Shown in pieces: positions 1 to 9,322 of a stretch of DNA of 64,000 nt. Source of the stretch: JACVRW01 sp963812915 (lineage in GTDB: Bacteria > Actinomycetota > Thermoleophilia > Solirubrobacterales > Thermoleophilaceae); NCBI GenBank assembly GCA_963812915.1, contig CAWEXB010000003.1, positions 372,001-436,000 on the forward strand, given 5' to 3'. Each line of letters opens with the position of its first letter. Position 1 is the stretch's first letter. Made by a program: the position numbers and the translations under genes. The notes beneath the pieces are model-generated. The model was not told where the DNA came from and did no database searches. It saw only the letters and a program-made list of their open reading frames with translations.

Positions 1-658
1 AAGGAGCGGCATCTTGTCGACGAGGTGGTGGCCTACTGGCTTAGGCATGGCGTCAACGCCCGTGTGTACAGCAAGCCCACCGCTCGCGGTCGTGTATCTC
101 TCCTCGCGCCTGCTTGGAGCCTGGTGGACGGAGGTCCTCGGCCTTGGGCGCAATTGCTACGAGCAGCGGCTGCCGGATCTGATCTGGGAACGCGCCGACG
201 AGGACAAGTGGGCCCTCCTGTCCGGGCTTTTCGAGGGAGACGGCTCGTGGTCGAGGGTGAATGGCGGGCCGAGCGTCACGATTGAATTCGGGACGGTCAG
301 CGACGAGCTCGCCGATGGCACGCTCCGGCTACTGGGCGATCTCGGGATCGTCGCGGCGCAAAGGATCGGCCGCACTAGCAAGTCGACCAAGGACACTTAC
401 TGGCTCGCGATCAGCGGCGCGGAGCAGGTGGAGCGGGCGATCGAGCTTGTGCCGGCGACTGACCGTCAAGCCGTTCTGGCCTCCATCGCGCGTCAGACCA
501 AGCGGATCGCTCCAACCGGCTTCCGGTTCTTCAGTGGAGCCGAGAGCTGGGTCCGGGTGACCCGGGTGGCCCGCAGGCAGTTCAACGGCCCCGTGTATTC
601 GCTGGAAGTGCCCGCCACACACACCTTCGTGACCACCGGTGGGGTCACCACCCACAAC
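1..658 (+). other. Intein (C-terminal portion) with LAGLIDADG-type endonuclease domain
   Basis: This is the end of a protein-splicing element inside UDP-glucose dehydrogenase; its N-terminal part lies before the window. The endonuclease-like part includes a GLFEGDG motif near 226-243, matching the second LAGLIDADG helix region. The splicing end shows block F (VYSLEVPATHTF, about 595-630) and block G ending in VTTHN, followed by Cys as the +1 residue (659-661). The first about 85 bases read naturally in frame 1 (VAYWLRHGVNARVYSKPTA), while the rest reads in frame 2 (VVYLSSRLLGAW), so one extra G seems present around 88-89. No canonical start is expected, because the element is translated with its host. 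Intein identity is firm; splicing competence is not, given the frame changes. Confidence 0.85.
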
Positions 659-1170
659 TGTTTCCAAAAGACGTCCAGGCCCTGAAGCAGCTGGCCGGGA
701 ACACGGGCTATCACTTCCAGCTGCTCACCGCGGTCGTCGAGGTCAACGAGCTGCAGAAGCGGCGGACCATCGGAAAGCTCCAGAAGCACCTGGGGTCGCT
801 CGTGGGAAAGGAGGTCGCCCTGCTGGGCTTGGCGTTCAAGCCGGACACCGACGACATTCGCGAGGCCACGAGCCTCGTGTTGTCGGGGCGGCTCGCGGGA
901 GAGGGGGCGAGCGTGCGCGTGTACGACCCCGTGGCGGCCGACAAGGCGGACGGCATGCTCGCGGGTGCACGGATCTCCGACTCGGCCCTCGACGCCCTCG
1001 ACGGCGCCGACGCCGCGGTGCTCGTCACCGAATGGCCCGAGTTCGCCGAGCTCGACTGGGCCGAGGTAAAGCGGAGGATGCGCGTCCCGCTGATCGTGGA
1101 CGGCCGCAATTACCTCGACCGCGAGGCCCTGATCGAGGCCGGGTTCACCTACGAGGGCATCGGGAGATAG
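1..1170 (+). CDS. ugd: UDP-glucose 6-dehydrogenase, C-terminal part, intein-interrupted and frameshifted
   Basis: UDP-glucose 6-dehydrogenase oxidises UDP-glucose to UDP-glucuronate with two NAD+. The downstream extein begins at the catalytic Cys (659-661), expected context CFPKDVQAL, and continues through the dimerisation and C-terminal nucleotide-binding domains: ALLGLAFKPDTDDIREA near 820-870, YDPVA, VLVTEWPEF, and VDGRNYLD near 1095-1130. The intein sits exactly at the active-site Cys, so no active enzyme forms without splicing. The intein frame runs into a stop at 683-685; the dehydrogenase frame resumes from CCA at 664-666. One C therefore seems to be missing from the TTCCC expected at 662-666. 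A following nucleotidyltransferase and sugar isomerase support a nucleotide-sugar operon. It is either a sequence error or a dead gene. Confidence 0.85.
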
Positions 1171-1172
1171 CC

Positions 1173-2255
1173 ATGCAAGCCCTGGTCCTGGCCGGTGGCG
1201 AAGGGACCCGGCTCCGGCCGCTCACCTACACCACTCCCAAGCCCGTCCTGCCGCTCGCGGGGCGGCCGTTTCTCTCGTTCATGCTCGATTGGGCGCGCGA
1301 GCACGGCGTGGACGAGGTGATCCTTTCCTGCGGCTTCATGTCCGACGATGTGCGGCGGGTGCTCGGCGACATCTACCACGGGATGCGCCTTCGCTATGTG
1401 GTCGAGGAGGAGCCGCTCGGGACCGCGGGGCCGGTGCGGCTCGCGTACGACCAGGGTCTGCTCGAGGAGCGGCTGCTGGTGCTGAACGGCGACGTCCTGA
1501 CCGACGTGGACCTGACCGAGGAGCTCGCCCAGCACGAACGCACGGGCGCGCGTGTGACGCTCGCTCTCTATGCGGTGGAGGACACCTCGAGCTACGGCGT
1601 GGTGCCCACCGATGCGGATGGGCGGGTGGAGGCGTTCCTCGAGAAGTCGCCCGACGCGCCGACCAACCGGATCAACGCCGGCGCGTATGTGGTCGAGGGC
1701 TCGGTGGTGGGGGAGCGGATCCCAGCCGGCAGGGCGGTGTCGTTCGAGCGCGAGGTCTTCCCCGCGCTCGTGGGGGAGGGGCTGTACGGCTTCACGGCGG
1801 CGGGCTACTGGATCGACATAGGTACGCCTGAGCGATACCTCGAGGCAACCTGGGACCTGCTCGCCGGGCGCCCGCGCTCGAGCCTCCCGCCGCGTGACGA
1901 AACCGGGTCGCTCGTCTTCGAGGGCTGCCTCGTCTCGGGCGCCCATGTGGGGCCGCAGACGGTGCTCGGGCGGAACTGCTCGGTTGGCACCGACGCCCGG
2001 GTGGAGCGCTCGGTGCTCCACGATCGCGTGATCGTGGGCGCCGACGCGGCGGTCGTCGAGACCGTGCTGGCCGAGCGGGTGCGCGTGGGCGAGCGGGCGC
2101 GAGTCGAGCCGGCCGCCGTGGTCGGCGCGGGCGCGGTGATCGGCGAAGGGGCGGTTGTGGGCGAGGGCGCGCGGCTGGACCCGGGGGTTCGCGTCGAGTC
2201 GGGCGCGACGGTCGAGCCCCGCGCCAGTATCAAGGCCGCGGAAGGGGTTCGATGA
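1173..2255 (+). CDS. Sugar-phosphate nucleotidyltransferase (mannose-1-phosphate guanylyltransferase-like)
   Basis: The enzyme is predicted to make an NDP-sugar from a sugar 1-phosphate and an NTP, feeding envelope polysaccharides. It has 360 residues. The N-terminal Rossmann-like domain opens with LVLAGGEGTRLRPLT (nucleotide-binding signature, residues 4-18), followed by the TPKPVLPLAGRP substrate segment and LVLNGDVLTD (metal-binding Asp, about residue 108). From about residue 250 the protein turns into hexapeptide-like repeats (VGADAAV, VRVGERA, VGAGAVIGEGAVVGEGA), a left-handed beta-helix common in GDP-mannose pyrophosphorylase-like proteins. The ATG lies 2 nt after the ugd stop, and the 3' end overlaps the next gene by ATGA, so this is one operon. 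Mannose-1-phosphate guanylyltransferase fits best with the PMI partner, but glucose-1-phosphate specificity cannot be excluded. Confidence 0.85.
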   Translation: MQALVLAGGEGTRLRPLTYTTPKPVLPLAGRPFLSFMLDWAREHGVDEVILSCGFMSDDVRRVLGDIYHGMRLRYVVEEEPLGTAGPVRLAYDQGLLEERLLVLNGDVLTDVDLTEELAQHERTGARVTLALYAVEDTSSYGVVPTDADGRVEAFLEKSPDAPTNRINAGAYVVEGSVVGERIPAGRAVSFEREVFPALVGEGLYGFTAAGYWIDIGTPERYLEATWDLLAGRPRSSLPPRDETGSLVFEGCLVSGAHVGPQTVLGRNCSVGTDARVERSVLHDRVIVGADAAVVETVLAERVRVGERARVEPAAVVGAGAVIGEGAVVGEGARLDPGVRVESGATVEPRASIKAAEGVR

Positions 2256-3298
2256 GCGACCCGCTCTCGCGCGCGGCGATCGAGGTCGCAGACCCGGGAG
2301 GGATGCTGGGAGAGGTTCTCGCGCAGCCGCACCAACTGGGCGACGCGCTCTGGCGCGCGGAGTCGGCAGGCATTCCGGAACGCGACCTGCCGAGCGGGCT
2401 GGTCGTTTGCGGCATGGGAGGCTCGGCTATCGGAGGCGATCTCGCGGTCGCGGCGCTCGGGGACCGAGCGACCCGACCGATCGTGACGGTGCGCGAGTAC
2501 GGGCTCGAGTCCTGGAGAGCGCCGGACAGCCTGGTGCTCTGCGCGAGCTACTCCGGCAACACCGAGGAGACGCTGGCGTGCTTCGATGCGGCCGGCGCCG
2601 CGGGAACGGAGCGAGTGGCGCTGACCACGGGTGGCAAGATTGCCGAGATGGCCCGCGCCGAGGACGTCCCGGTGATCGGGGCGCCGGCCGGGATGCAGCC
2701 CCGGGCCGCGGTTCTCTACATGACGGTCGGCGCGCTCGAGTGCGCCGCGCTCTGCGGCGCCGCGCCGGGCCTGCGCTCGGAGATCGACATGGCGGCGGCG
2801 CTCCTCGGGCGCCTGGTCGAGCAGTGGGGACCGGACGCGGCCGAGGACTCCCAGGCCAAGGCGATCGCCCACCAGCTGCGAGGGACCGTGCCGGTCGTGC
2901 ACGGGGCGGGCTCGACCGCCGCCGTCGCCCGCCGCTGGCGGACACAGATCAACGAGAACGCCAAGGCGGCGGCATTCTGGTCGGAGCTGCCGGAGGCCGA
3001 CCACAACGAGATCTGCGCCTGGGAGCGCGGCCGGGAGGCGGCGCCACTCGTGGGCCTGTTCCTCGTCGACCCCGACCAGCACCCGCGCGTCCACAGGCGG
3101 ATCGAGTTGACCGCCGCATCGGTCGAGCGCGCCGGCGCGCCGACGATCACGTTCGAGGCGCGCGGGAGGAGCCGTCTTGAGCGGGTGCTGTCGCTGGTCC
3201 TGCTCGGCGACCTGGTTAGCGTCTACCTCGCCATCCTCGAGGGGGTCGACCCGACCCCGGTCGAGCCGATCGAGAGGCTCAAGGCCGCGCTCGACTGA
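2252..3298 (+). CDS. Bifunctional phosphoglucose/phosphomannose isomerase (SIS family)
   Basis: It interconverts fructose 6-phosphate with glucose 6-phosphate or mannose 6-phosphate, supplying the sugar for the neighbouring nucleotidyltransferase. The 348-residue length matches the archaeal/actinobacterial PGI/PMI family. The first SIS domain shows GMGGSAIGGDLA (residues 53-64) and SYSGNTEETL (phosphosugar-binding loop, residues 101-110). The second SIS domain carries EADHNEICAWE, where family members place the catalytic Glu/His. It overlaps the upstream gene by 4 nt (ATGA), implying translational coupling. The stop is followed after about 15 nt by the operator of the next operon. Confidence 0.88.
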   Translation: MSDPLSRAAIEVADPGGMLGEVLAQPHQLGDALWRAESAGIPERDLPSGLVVCGMGGSAIGGDLAVAALGDRATRPIVTVREYGLESWRAPDSLVLCASYSGNTEETLACFDAAGAAGTERVALTTGGKIAEMARAEDVPVIGAPAGMQPRAAVLYMTVGALECAALCGAAPGLRSEIDMAAALLGRLVEQWGPDAAEDSQAKAIAHQLRGTVPVVHGAGSTAAVARRWRTQINENAKAAAFWSELPEADHNEICAWERGREAAPLVGLFLVDPDQHPRVHRRIELTAASVERAGAPTITFEARGRSRLERVLSLVLLGDLVSVYLAILEGVDPTPVEPIERLKAALD

Positions 3299-3313
3299 GA
3301 ATCCGATTAGGAC

Positions 3314-3341
3314 AAACCTTGACACAGTCGTGGTAAGGTTT
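3314..3341. promoter_or_regulatory. Inverted repeat, candidate MerR operator
   Basis: Arms AAACCTTgaCAC and GTGgtAAGGTTT flank a central AGTC; 10 of 12 positions are complementary. It overlaps a TTGACA at 3319-3324 and a TAAGGT at 3334-3339 and ends 10 nt before the merR ATG. This spacing is typical of a MerR-family autoregulatory operator. The promoter elements are not at the canonical 17-19 bp spacing, so the exact transcription start is uncertain. Confidence 0.6.
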
Positions 3342-3351
3342 GTGCCCTCGC

Positions 3352-3731
3352 ATGGAAGGGCTCACGATCAACGAGGCCGCCGAGACGACCGGCTGGTCGC
3401 CTCGAATGCTGCGCTACATAGAGAGCGCCGGCCTGATCGAGCCGCCCCGCACGGAGTCGGGCTATCGCATCTTCGGCCCCGGCGAGCTGCAGCGCCTGCG
3501 CACCCTGCGTGAGCTGCTCGCCAGGTTCGAATGCGCGCTGTCCGACGTCGCCTTCGCGAAGCGCCTCGCCTCCGATTCCGAGCTCCGGGAGGCCCTGGAG
3601 CGTTGGTACGAGGAGCGCCCGCAGCTGCCGGAGGGCGTCCCCTCCGACGACTGGCTGAGATGGGAGCAGGAGAAGCACCAGCGCCTGCTCGAGCCCGACA
3701 CGCCCCCGAGACTCACGGAGACCACCGTCGC

Positions 3732-3735
<4 letters not shown>
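3352..3735 (+). CDS. MerR-family transcriptional regulator
   Basis: The 127-residue protein has an N-terminal MerR winged helix-turn-helix (TINEAAETTGWSPRMLRYIE, residues 4-23), the wing (GYRIFGPGELQRL) and a short helical region (LLARFECALSDVAFAKRLA) leading to a Pro/Glu-rich tail. No Cys cluster for metal sensing is visible, and the effector domain is minimal, so the ligand is unknown. An earlier in-frame TTG at 3340 lies inside the palindromic operator, so ATG 3352 is preferred. Its stop overlaps the ahcY start (ATGA at 3732-3735). The coupling suggests control of methyl-cycle genes, though no such MerR-ahcY link is known to me. Confidence 0.85.
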
Positions 3736-5153
<1,418 letters not shown>

Positions 5154-5226
5154 CACCAAGGCGGATATCGCCGACCCGTCGCTCGCCCCACGGGGAAGGG
5201 CGCGGGTCGAGTGGGCGGAGGGCCAG

Positions 5227-6396
5227 ATGCCGGTCCTCCGCTCGATCCGCGAGCGCTTCGGCGCGGAGAAGCCCCTTCAGGATGTGAGGGTCGCGGCCTG
5301 CCTGCATGTCACGGCGGAGACCGCGAACCTGATGCAGGCCCTGGTCGCGGGCGGCGCCGGCGCCGCGCTCTGCTCGGCGAATCCCCTGACAACGCAGGAC
5401 GAGGTGGCTGCCTTCCTCGTCGAGGCGGGGGTGCCGGTGCAGGCTCGGCGTGGCGAGGACATCGAGACGTACGTGCGCCATGTCCACTCGCTCGCCGACT
5501 GGGAGCCGCACATCACCCTCGACGACGGCGCGGACCTCCTCATGCTGATCCACGAACGCGAGCAGCGGGTCCAGGGCGGCGCCGAGGAGACGACCACCGG
5601 CCTGTTGAGGCTGCGGCGGCTCGAGTCGGAGGGGCGCCTGGCCTGCCCCGTGATCGCCGTCAACGAGTCGCGCACCGAGCGCACCTTCAACGACCGCTAT
5701 GGCACCGGCCAGTCGGCGCTCGACGGGATCCTGCGCGCCACGAACCTGATGCTTGCGGGGCACACGCTCGTGCTGATCGGGTACGGCGCCACCGGCGAGG
5801 GCATCGCCCAGCGGGCCCGCGGTGCGGGCGCCGCGGTGATCGTCTGCGAGGTCGATCCGCTGCGCGCGCTCGAGGCGCGGATGGACGGCTACGAGGTGAT
5901 GCCCGCGCTCGAGGCCGCAGAGCGCGGCGACCTGTTCGTGACCGTCACCGGCTCACGCGCCGTCCTGCGACGCGAGCACATGGAGCGAATGAAGGACGGC
6001 GCCGTTCTGGCCAATGCCGGCCACTTCGACGTCGAGATCGATCTGGCGGACCTGCGCGAGCTCGCCGGCGGCCACGTGCGCGAGGTCCTCCCGCTCGTCG
6101 AGCAGTACGAGGTCGACGGCCGGCGCCTCAACCTGCTGGCCAGCGGGCGTGTGGTGAACCTCGCCGCCGGCGAGGGGCATCCCGCCGCCGTTATGGACAT
6201 GAGCTTCGCCAACCTCGCGCTGGCGGTGGAGCATCTGGCGCTACACGGCGACGAGCTCGAGCGGCGCGTGCTCGACGTGCCCAAGGAGATCGACGAGGAG
6301 ATCGCCCGGCTCAAGCTGGAGTCGCTGGGGGTGGAGATCGACGCGCTCACGCCCGACCAGCTGGAGTACCTGAGCTCCTGGGGCGCCGCCTCTTGA
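5227..6396 (+). CDS. S-adenosylhomocysteine hydrolase paralogue of the short (archaeal/Thermotoga) type with altered catalytic residues
   Basis: The family cleaves S-adenosyl- or S-inosylhomocysteine. From ATG 5227 it has 389 residues and keeps His27 (CLHVTAET), LDDGAD, EETTTG, GYGATGEG for NAD, AGHFDVEID and EGHPAAVMDMS. The catalytic segment reads NESRTERTFNDRYG, where family members have Lys, Asp and Asn: here Glu151, Asn155 and Asp156. Loss of the general-base Lys and Asp argues for a changed reaction or a regulatory pseudoenzyme. Sequence upstream (ADIADPSLAPRGRARVEWAE, 5161-5220) is also family-like, so the real start may be upstream at a non-AUG codon (ATT 5149 overlaps the ahcY stop). 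ATG 5227 has a GGAGGG 5 nt upstream. It shares the operon with ahcY. Confidence 0.85.
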   Translation: MPVLRSIRERFGAEKPLQDVRVAACLHVTAETANLMQALVAGGAGAALCSANPLTTQDEVAAFLVEAGVPVQARRGEDIETYVRHVHSLADWEPHITLDDGADLLMLIHEREQRVQGGAEETTTGLLRLRRLESEGRLACPVIAVNESRTERTFNDRYGTGQSALDGILRATNLMLAGHTLVLIGYGATGEGIAQRARGAGAAVIVCEVDPLRALEARMDGYEVMPALEAAERGDLFVTVTGSRAVLRREHMERMKDGAVLANAGHFDVEIDLADLRELAGGHVREVLPLVEQYEVDGRRLNLLASGRVVNLAAGEGHPAAVMDMSFANLALAVEHLALHGDELERRVLDVPKEIDEEIARLKLESLGVEIDALTPDQLEYLSSWGAAS

Positions 6397-6401
6397 ACGT
6401 G

Positions 6402-6430
6402 CTGGACCCGGCCGCTTAGGCCGGGTCCAG
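6402..6430. terminator. Perfect hairpin, bidirectional terminator candidate
   Basis: A 12-bp perfect stem (CTGGACCCGGCC with GGCCGGGTCCAG) closes a GCTTA loop 5 nt after the second ahcY-like stop and 24 nt before the stop of the convergent small gene. There is no U-tract on either side, as is common in high-GC actinobacteria. Confidence 0.7.
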
Positions 6431-6454
6431 AGCCCGAGCCGGGGATCTGCTCCT

Positions 6455-6742
6455 TCAGGCCGCGCGAGGGAGGAGGCGCAGCCGGCGTGCAATCCCCGCG
6501 GGCTCGCTGCGCATCCGCTCGAGGCGGAAGTGCAGCAGCTCCACGAGGTCGCCCGAGGGCCGGAAGGGATCCGCGATGGCCACGCCGCTGTCGATCTCGA
6601 CCGCGGCCCAGAGCTCGTCGCCCACCTCGGCGAGCAGCAGCTCTCCCGTCGGCGGCGACGCGCTGTCGAGCGCGGCGAGACGCGCGAGGGCGCTCGAGTC
6701 GGCGGAAACAGCGCGGCGGATGGTGAATGTGGTGTTGGTCAT
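6455..6742 (-). CDS. Small conserved protein resembling the N-terminal part of a GNAT domain
   Basis: This 95-residue protein begins MTNTTFTIRRA and contains SALARLAALDSASPPTGELLLAEV, DELWAAVEIDSG and VAIADPFRPSGDLVELL. It resembles the first beta-alpha part of GNAT acetyltransferases but ends before the acetyl-CoA loop, so it is unlikely to be a transferase. Such short proteins occur in other actinobacteria; the function is unknown. ATG 6742 is preferred because GGGAGAG precedes it at good spacing; an upstream in-frame extension exists but looks non-coding. It is divergent from the LysR gene and converges on the 6402-6430 hairpin. Confidence 0.65.
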   Translation of the reverse strand: MTNTTFTIRRAVSADSSALARLAALDSASPPTGELLLAEVGDELWAAVEIDSGVAIADPFRPSGDLVELLHFRLERMRSEPAGIARRLRLLPRAA

Positions 6743-6812
6743 CGATCTCTCCCGGGGGTAAGGTTTGATCTCTGTCGAAGAATGATGGCGGACGGAAGCC
6801 ATAAGAGCAAAT

Positions 6813-6833
6813 TCGGACTACTGCTGCCTCCGA
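6813..6833. promoter_or_regulatory. Short inverted repeat, possible LysR-type site
   Basis: TCGGA (6813-6817) and TCCGA (6829-6833) are separated by 11 nt and lie just upstream of the LysR-family ATG at 6846, between divergent genes. The geometry is like a T-N11-A box, but the arms are only 5 bp. A TAAGCT at 6834-6839, 6 nt before the ATG, may be a leaderless -10 element. Confidence 0.3.
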
Positions 6834-6845
6834 TAAGCTGACGTT

Positions 6846-7793
6846 ATGTTCGACGTGAAGCAGCTGAGGGTGCTCCGGGCGGTTGCGGAGCATGGCTCGT
6901 TCTCCGCGGCGGCGGAGGCCCTTTCCTACACGCAGCCGGCGGTCTCGCAGCAGATCGCCGCGCTCGAGCGGCACGCCGGCACCACGCTGGTGGACAGAGG
7001 CAGCCGCGGCGTGCGGCTCACCGATGCCGGGCGCGCGCTCGTCGACCATGCCGATGTCGTGCTCGCCCGGCTCGCCGCCGCGGAAGCGGAGCTGGAGGCG
7101 ATAGCGGGTGTGCGCGGCGGCCGGATGCGCCTTTCGGCGTTCCCCACCGCGGCGGCGTCGATCCTGCCGTCCGCCGTTGCGATGTTCAGCGAGCGCTACC
7201 CCGAGGTCGAGCTCTCCTTCAGAGCTTCGGAGCCGGCGGAGGCGGTTACCATGCTCCGCGCTGCGGAGCTCGAGGTGGCGGTCGTGTACGAGTACCGACA
7301 CCTCGACCAGCCAGATTTCGATCGCCTGTACGAGGGAATCGAGCTGCACGGCCTGCTCGACGACCCGATGTACCTCGCGCTTTCGCGCCACCACCCCTGC
7401 GCGCGCAAGCGGCGGGTGCGCCTGGAGGACCTGGCCGAGGAGACCTGGATCCAGGCCGACACGAGCGATGAGTGCGGGCGACTGCACGCCGCGGCGTGCG
7501 ACTCGGCCGGATTCGAGCCACGCAGCCTCGGATTCAAGTCCGACGACTACAACGTCGTTCAGGGCATGATCGCGGCGGGGGTAGGCGTCGCGCTGCTGCC
7601 GGCGCTCGCCCTGACCAACGTCCGTGACGACATCGTCATCCGCACGCTCGGACGCCAGGCGCCGTCGCGCCGCGTGGCCGCCGCCACCCTCGCCGGCCGC
7701 TTTCGCTCGCCCGCCACCGAGGCGATGCTCGGCATCCTCGACGAGGTGGCCGGACGCTTCGAGCTGCCCGCGGGCGGCGCGCTCGCGGCCTGA
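6846..7793 (+). CDS. LysR-family transcriptional regulator
   Basis: This 315-residue protein has an N-terminal winged helix-turn-helix (QLRVLRAVAEHGSFSAAAEAL then QPAVSQQIAALE, residues 5-44) and a linker helix. A periplasmic-binding-protein-like effector domain follows from about residue 90 (GRMRLSAFPTAAASILPSAV, AVVYEY, GMIAAGVGVALLPALAL). The effector domain is full length. The gene is divergent from the small GNAT-like gene, its most likely linked target beside its own promoter. The ligand is unknown. ATG 6846 follows a TAAGCT box by 6 nt and has no Shine-Dalgarno, suggesting a leaderless transcript. Confidence 0.92.
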   Translation: MFDVKQLRVLRAVAEHGSFSAAAEALSYTQPAVSQQIAALERHAGTTLVDRGSRGVRLTDAGRALVDHADVVLARLAAAEAELEAIAGVRGGRMRLSAFPTAAASILPSAVAMFSERYPEVELSFRASEPAEAVTMLRAAELEVAVVYEYRHLDQPDFDRLYEGIELHGLLDDPMYLALSRHHPCARKRRVRLEDLAEETWIQADTSDECGRLHAAACDSAGFEPRSLGFKSDDYNVVQGMIAAGVGVALLPALALTNVRDDIVIRTLGRQAPSRRVAAATLAGRFRSPATEAMLGILDEVAGRFELPAGGALAA

Positions 7794-7835
7794 CCGCCGG
7801 CGGACCTCTCGGCGCCGTGCCGCCGTACTGGGGGC

Positions 7836-8861
7836 ATGAATGCTCCCGCCCGGATCCTGCTCGCCCTTGCCTTCACACACGCCGTCGCCGCGGCGGCGCC
7901 GTTCGCGGCCGCGGCCGACGGGCTGCCGGCGAGCGGCGTCGACGCCTCCCCCGTGTCGGCGCCGGGCGGGAGCATCGAGTACCTGACTCGCCGGGCGGCG
8001 CGGGGCCAAGGAGCGCCGCGCGCCACGCTCGTAGTCGCCCGCGAGCGCGGCGGCGAGCGGGTTCTGAGGCGCCTTCGGCTGCCGGGGACCCTCACCGTGC
8101 CGGCCGTGGCCTACGACGGCTCGGCCAGCGGTCTCTCGGCGGACGGGCGCACGCTCGTGCTGATCAACCCTCGCCGCACCTTCCCGCGGGGGGTAACGAC
8201 CTTTGCCGTGCTCGACGCGAAGCGCCTACGCCCGCGCCGTGTGCTGAGGCTGGACGGCGACTTCAGCTTCGACGCGATCTCTCCGGACGGCGGGTTGATC
8301 TATCTGATCCAGTACGTGTCGCGCCGCAACCCGAATCGCTACGCGGTACGTGCCTACGACCTCCGTGCCCGCCGCCTCTTGTCCGAGCCGGTGGTCGACC
8401 CGCGCGAGGGATCCGAGCCGATGAACGGGTTCCCGGTCACGCGCGCGGGCAGCCCCGACGGGCGCTGGGCCTACACGCTCTACGACGGCGCGGATCATCC
8501 ATTCATCCACGCGCTCGACACCGAGCGCCGGCAGGCCGTCTGCATCGACCTGCACTCGCTTGCGGGCCGGAGGCGCGGGCTGTGGGGCCTGCGGCTCGAA
8601 GTTGGCCCGGGCGGAGGATCGCCGCTCACGGTGGAGGCCGGCAACCGGGTGCTGGCAAGCGTGGACACGCGGACCTTTCGGGTGACCGAACGCCGGGGCG
8701 CGGCGCGTCGGTCCCCCGAGACCGAGGGCGAGAGCGCGGCGGTCCCGTGGCTGCTCGTCGGCGCGGGCGCGGGCGCGGCGGTGCTCCTGCTCGCGGCCGT
8801 GGCCGCGCTCGGCGGCGGACGGCGCGGCCGGGGCGCGGCCGCTCAGACGTCGAGCGAGTAG
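7836..8861 (+). CDS. Secreted, C-terminally anchored beta-propeller-like protein, function unknown
   Basis: This 341-residue protein has a signal peptide (hydrophobic ILLALAFTHAVAAAAPFAAAA, residues 7-27, Ala-rich cleavage region) and a C-terminal membrane helix (WLLVGAGAGAAVLLLAAVAAL, about 305-325) followed by a basic tail. The exported domain has repeated blade-like phrases such as GLSADGRTLVLI, FSFDAISPDGGLIYLI and TRAGSPDGRWAYTLYDG, as in TolB/WD40-like folds. No catalytic motif is recognised. ATG 7836 starts the signal peptide. Its last 19 nt overlap the convergent acetyltransferase remnant. Confidence 0.75.
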   Translation: MNAPARILLALAFTHAVAAAAPFAAAADGLPASGVDASPVSAPGGSIEYLTRRAARGQGAPRATLVVARERGGERVLRRLRLPGTLTVPAVAYDGSASGLSADGRTLVLINPRRTFPRGVTTFAVLDAKRLRPRRVLRLDGDFSFDAISPDGGLIYLIQYVSRRNPNRYAVRAYDLRARRLLSEPVVDPREGSEPMNGFPVTRAGSPDGRWAYTLYDGADHPFIHALDTERRQAVCIDLHSLAGRRRGLWGLRLEVGPGGGSPLTVEAGNRVLASVDTRTFRVTERRGAARRSPETEGESAAVPWLLVGAGAGAAVLLLAAVAALGGGRRGRGAAAQTSSE

Positions 8862-9299
8862 TCGACCCAGCGCTCGTCGCGTTTTGCGCCCACCCGCTCG
8901 TAGAGGCGCTGAGCGCGATGGTTGTCACGGGCCGTCGTCCAGTCGAGCGAGACGGCGCCGTACTCCCGGCACCTCTCGGCGCAGGCGGCGATGAGCGCTT
9001 CGGCGACCCCGGTGCCGCGCGCACGCTCGGTCACGAAGAGGTCGTTCATCACGCCGATGCGCGCGGCGCTCAGGGTGGTCCAGGTCCAGAAGATCGTCGC
9101 GAAGCCTGAGGCCCGGCCTTCCGTCGTCGCGGGCGATGAGCTGCGTGCCCTCGCGGTCCGGGTCCGCGATCAGAGCCCGGGACATCGCGAGCAGGTCGTC
9201 GTCCGAGGGGTCGACCTCGTAGAAGTCGCAGTAGCCGCGCATGAGCGGCAGGAGCTCGAGAAGGTCCGCCTCGGCGACCGTGGCGATCAAGCCGCTCAC
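8843..9299 (-). pseudogene. GNAT-family N-acetyltransferase, frameshifted
   Basis: The 5' part (9299 down to about 9122) encodes MSGLIATVAEADLLELLPLM, then RGYCDFYEVDPSDDDLLAM and ADPDREGTQLIARDD. The 3' part, in another frame, encodes EGRASGFATIFWTWTTLSAA, then FVTERARGTGVAEALI (the acetyl-CoA loop, R-x-x-G-x-G/A type), AVSLDWTTARDNHRAQRLYE and RVGAKRDERWVDYSLDV. Joining them needs removal of one base at about 9121 (GACGACGGAAGG, extra G). The merged product is an ordinary 150-residue acetyltransferase that would acetylate an amine from acetyl-CoA. A single-base sequence error is as likely as true inactivation. Confidence 0.8.
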
Positions 9300-9322
9300 G
9301 CTACACGCATAGGATCGTGCGG

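Noticed and set aside
661..670. Programmed -1 frameshifting at the intein/extein joint
   Set aside because: TTTCCAAAAG is not a standard heptameric slippery site, and a simple missing C explains the data; it is kept only as a point to test.
3301..3351. SAH riboswitch ahead of merR-ahcY
   Set aside because: The available leader is at most a few tens of bases and is occupied by a DNA palindrome overlapping promoter-like elements; there is no room for the known SAH-aptamer fold.
5889..8009. Long minus-strand open frame across ahcY-like, small and LysR genes
   Set aside because: It overlaps three well-supported genes and shows no domain; it is a GC-driven shadow.
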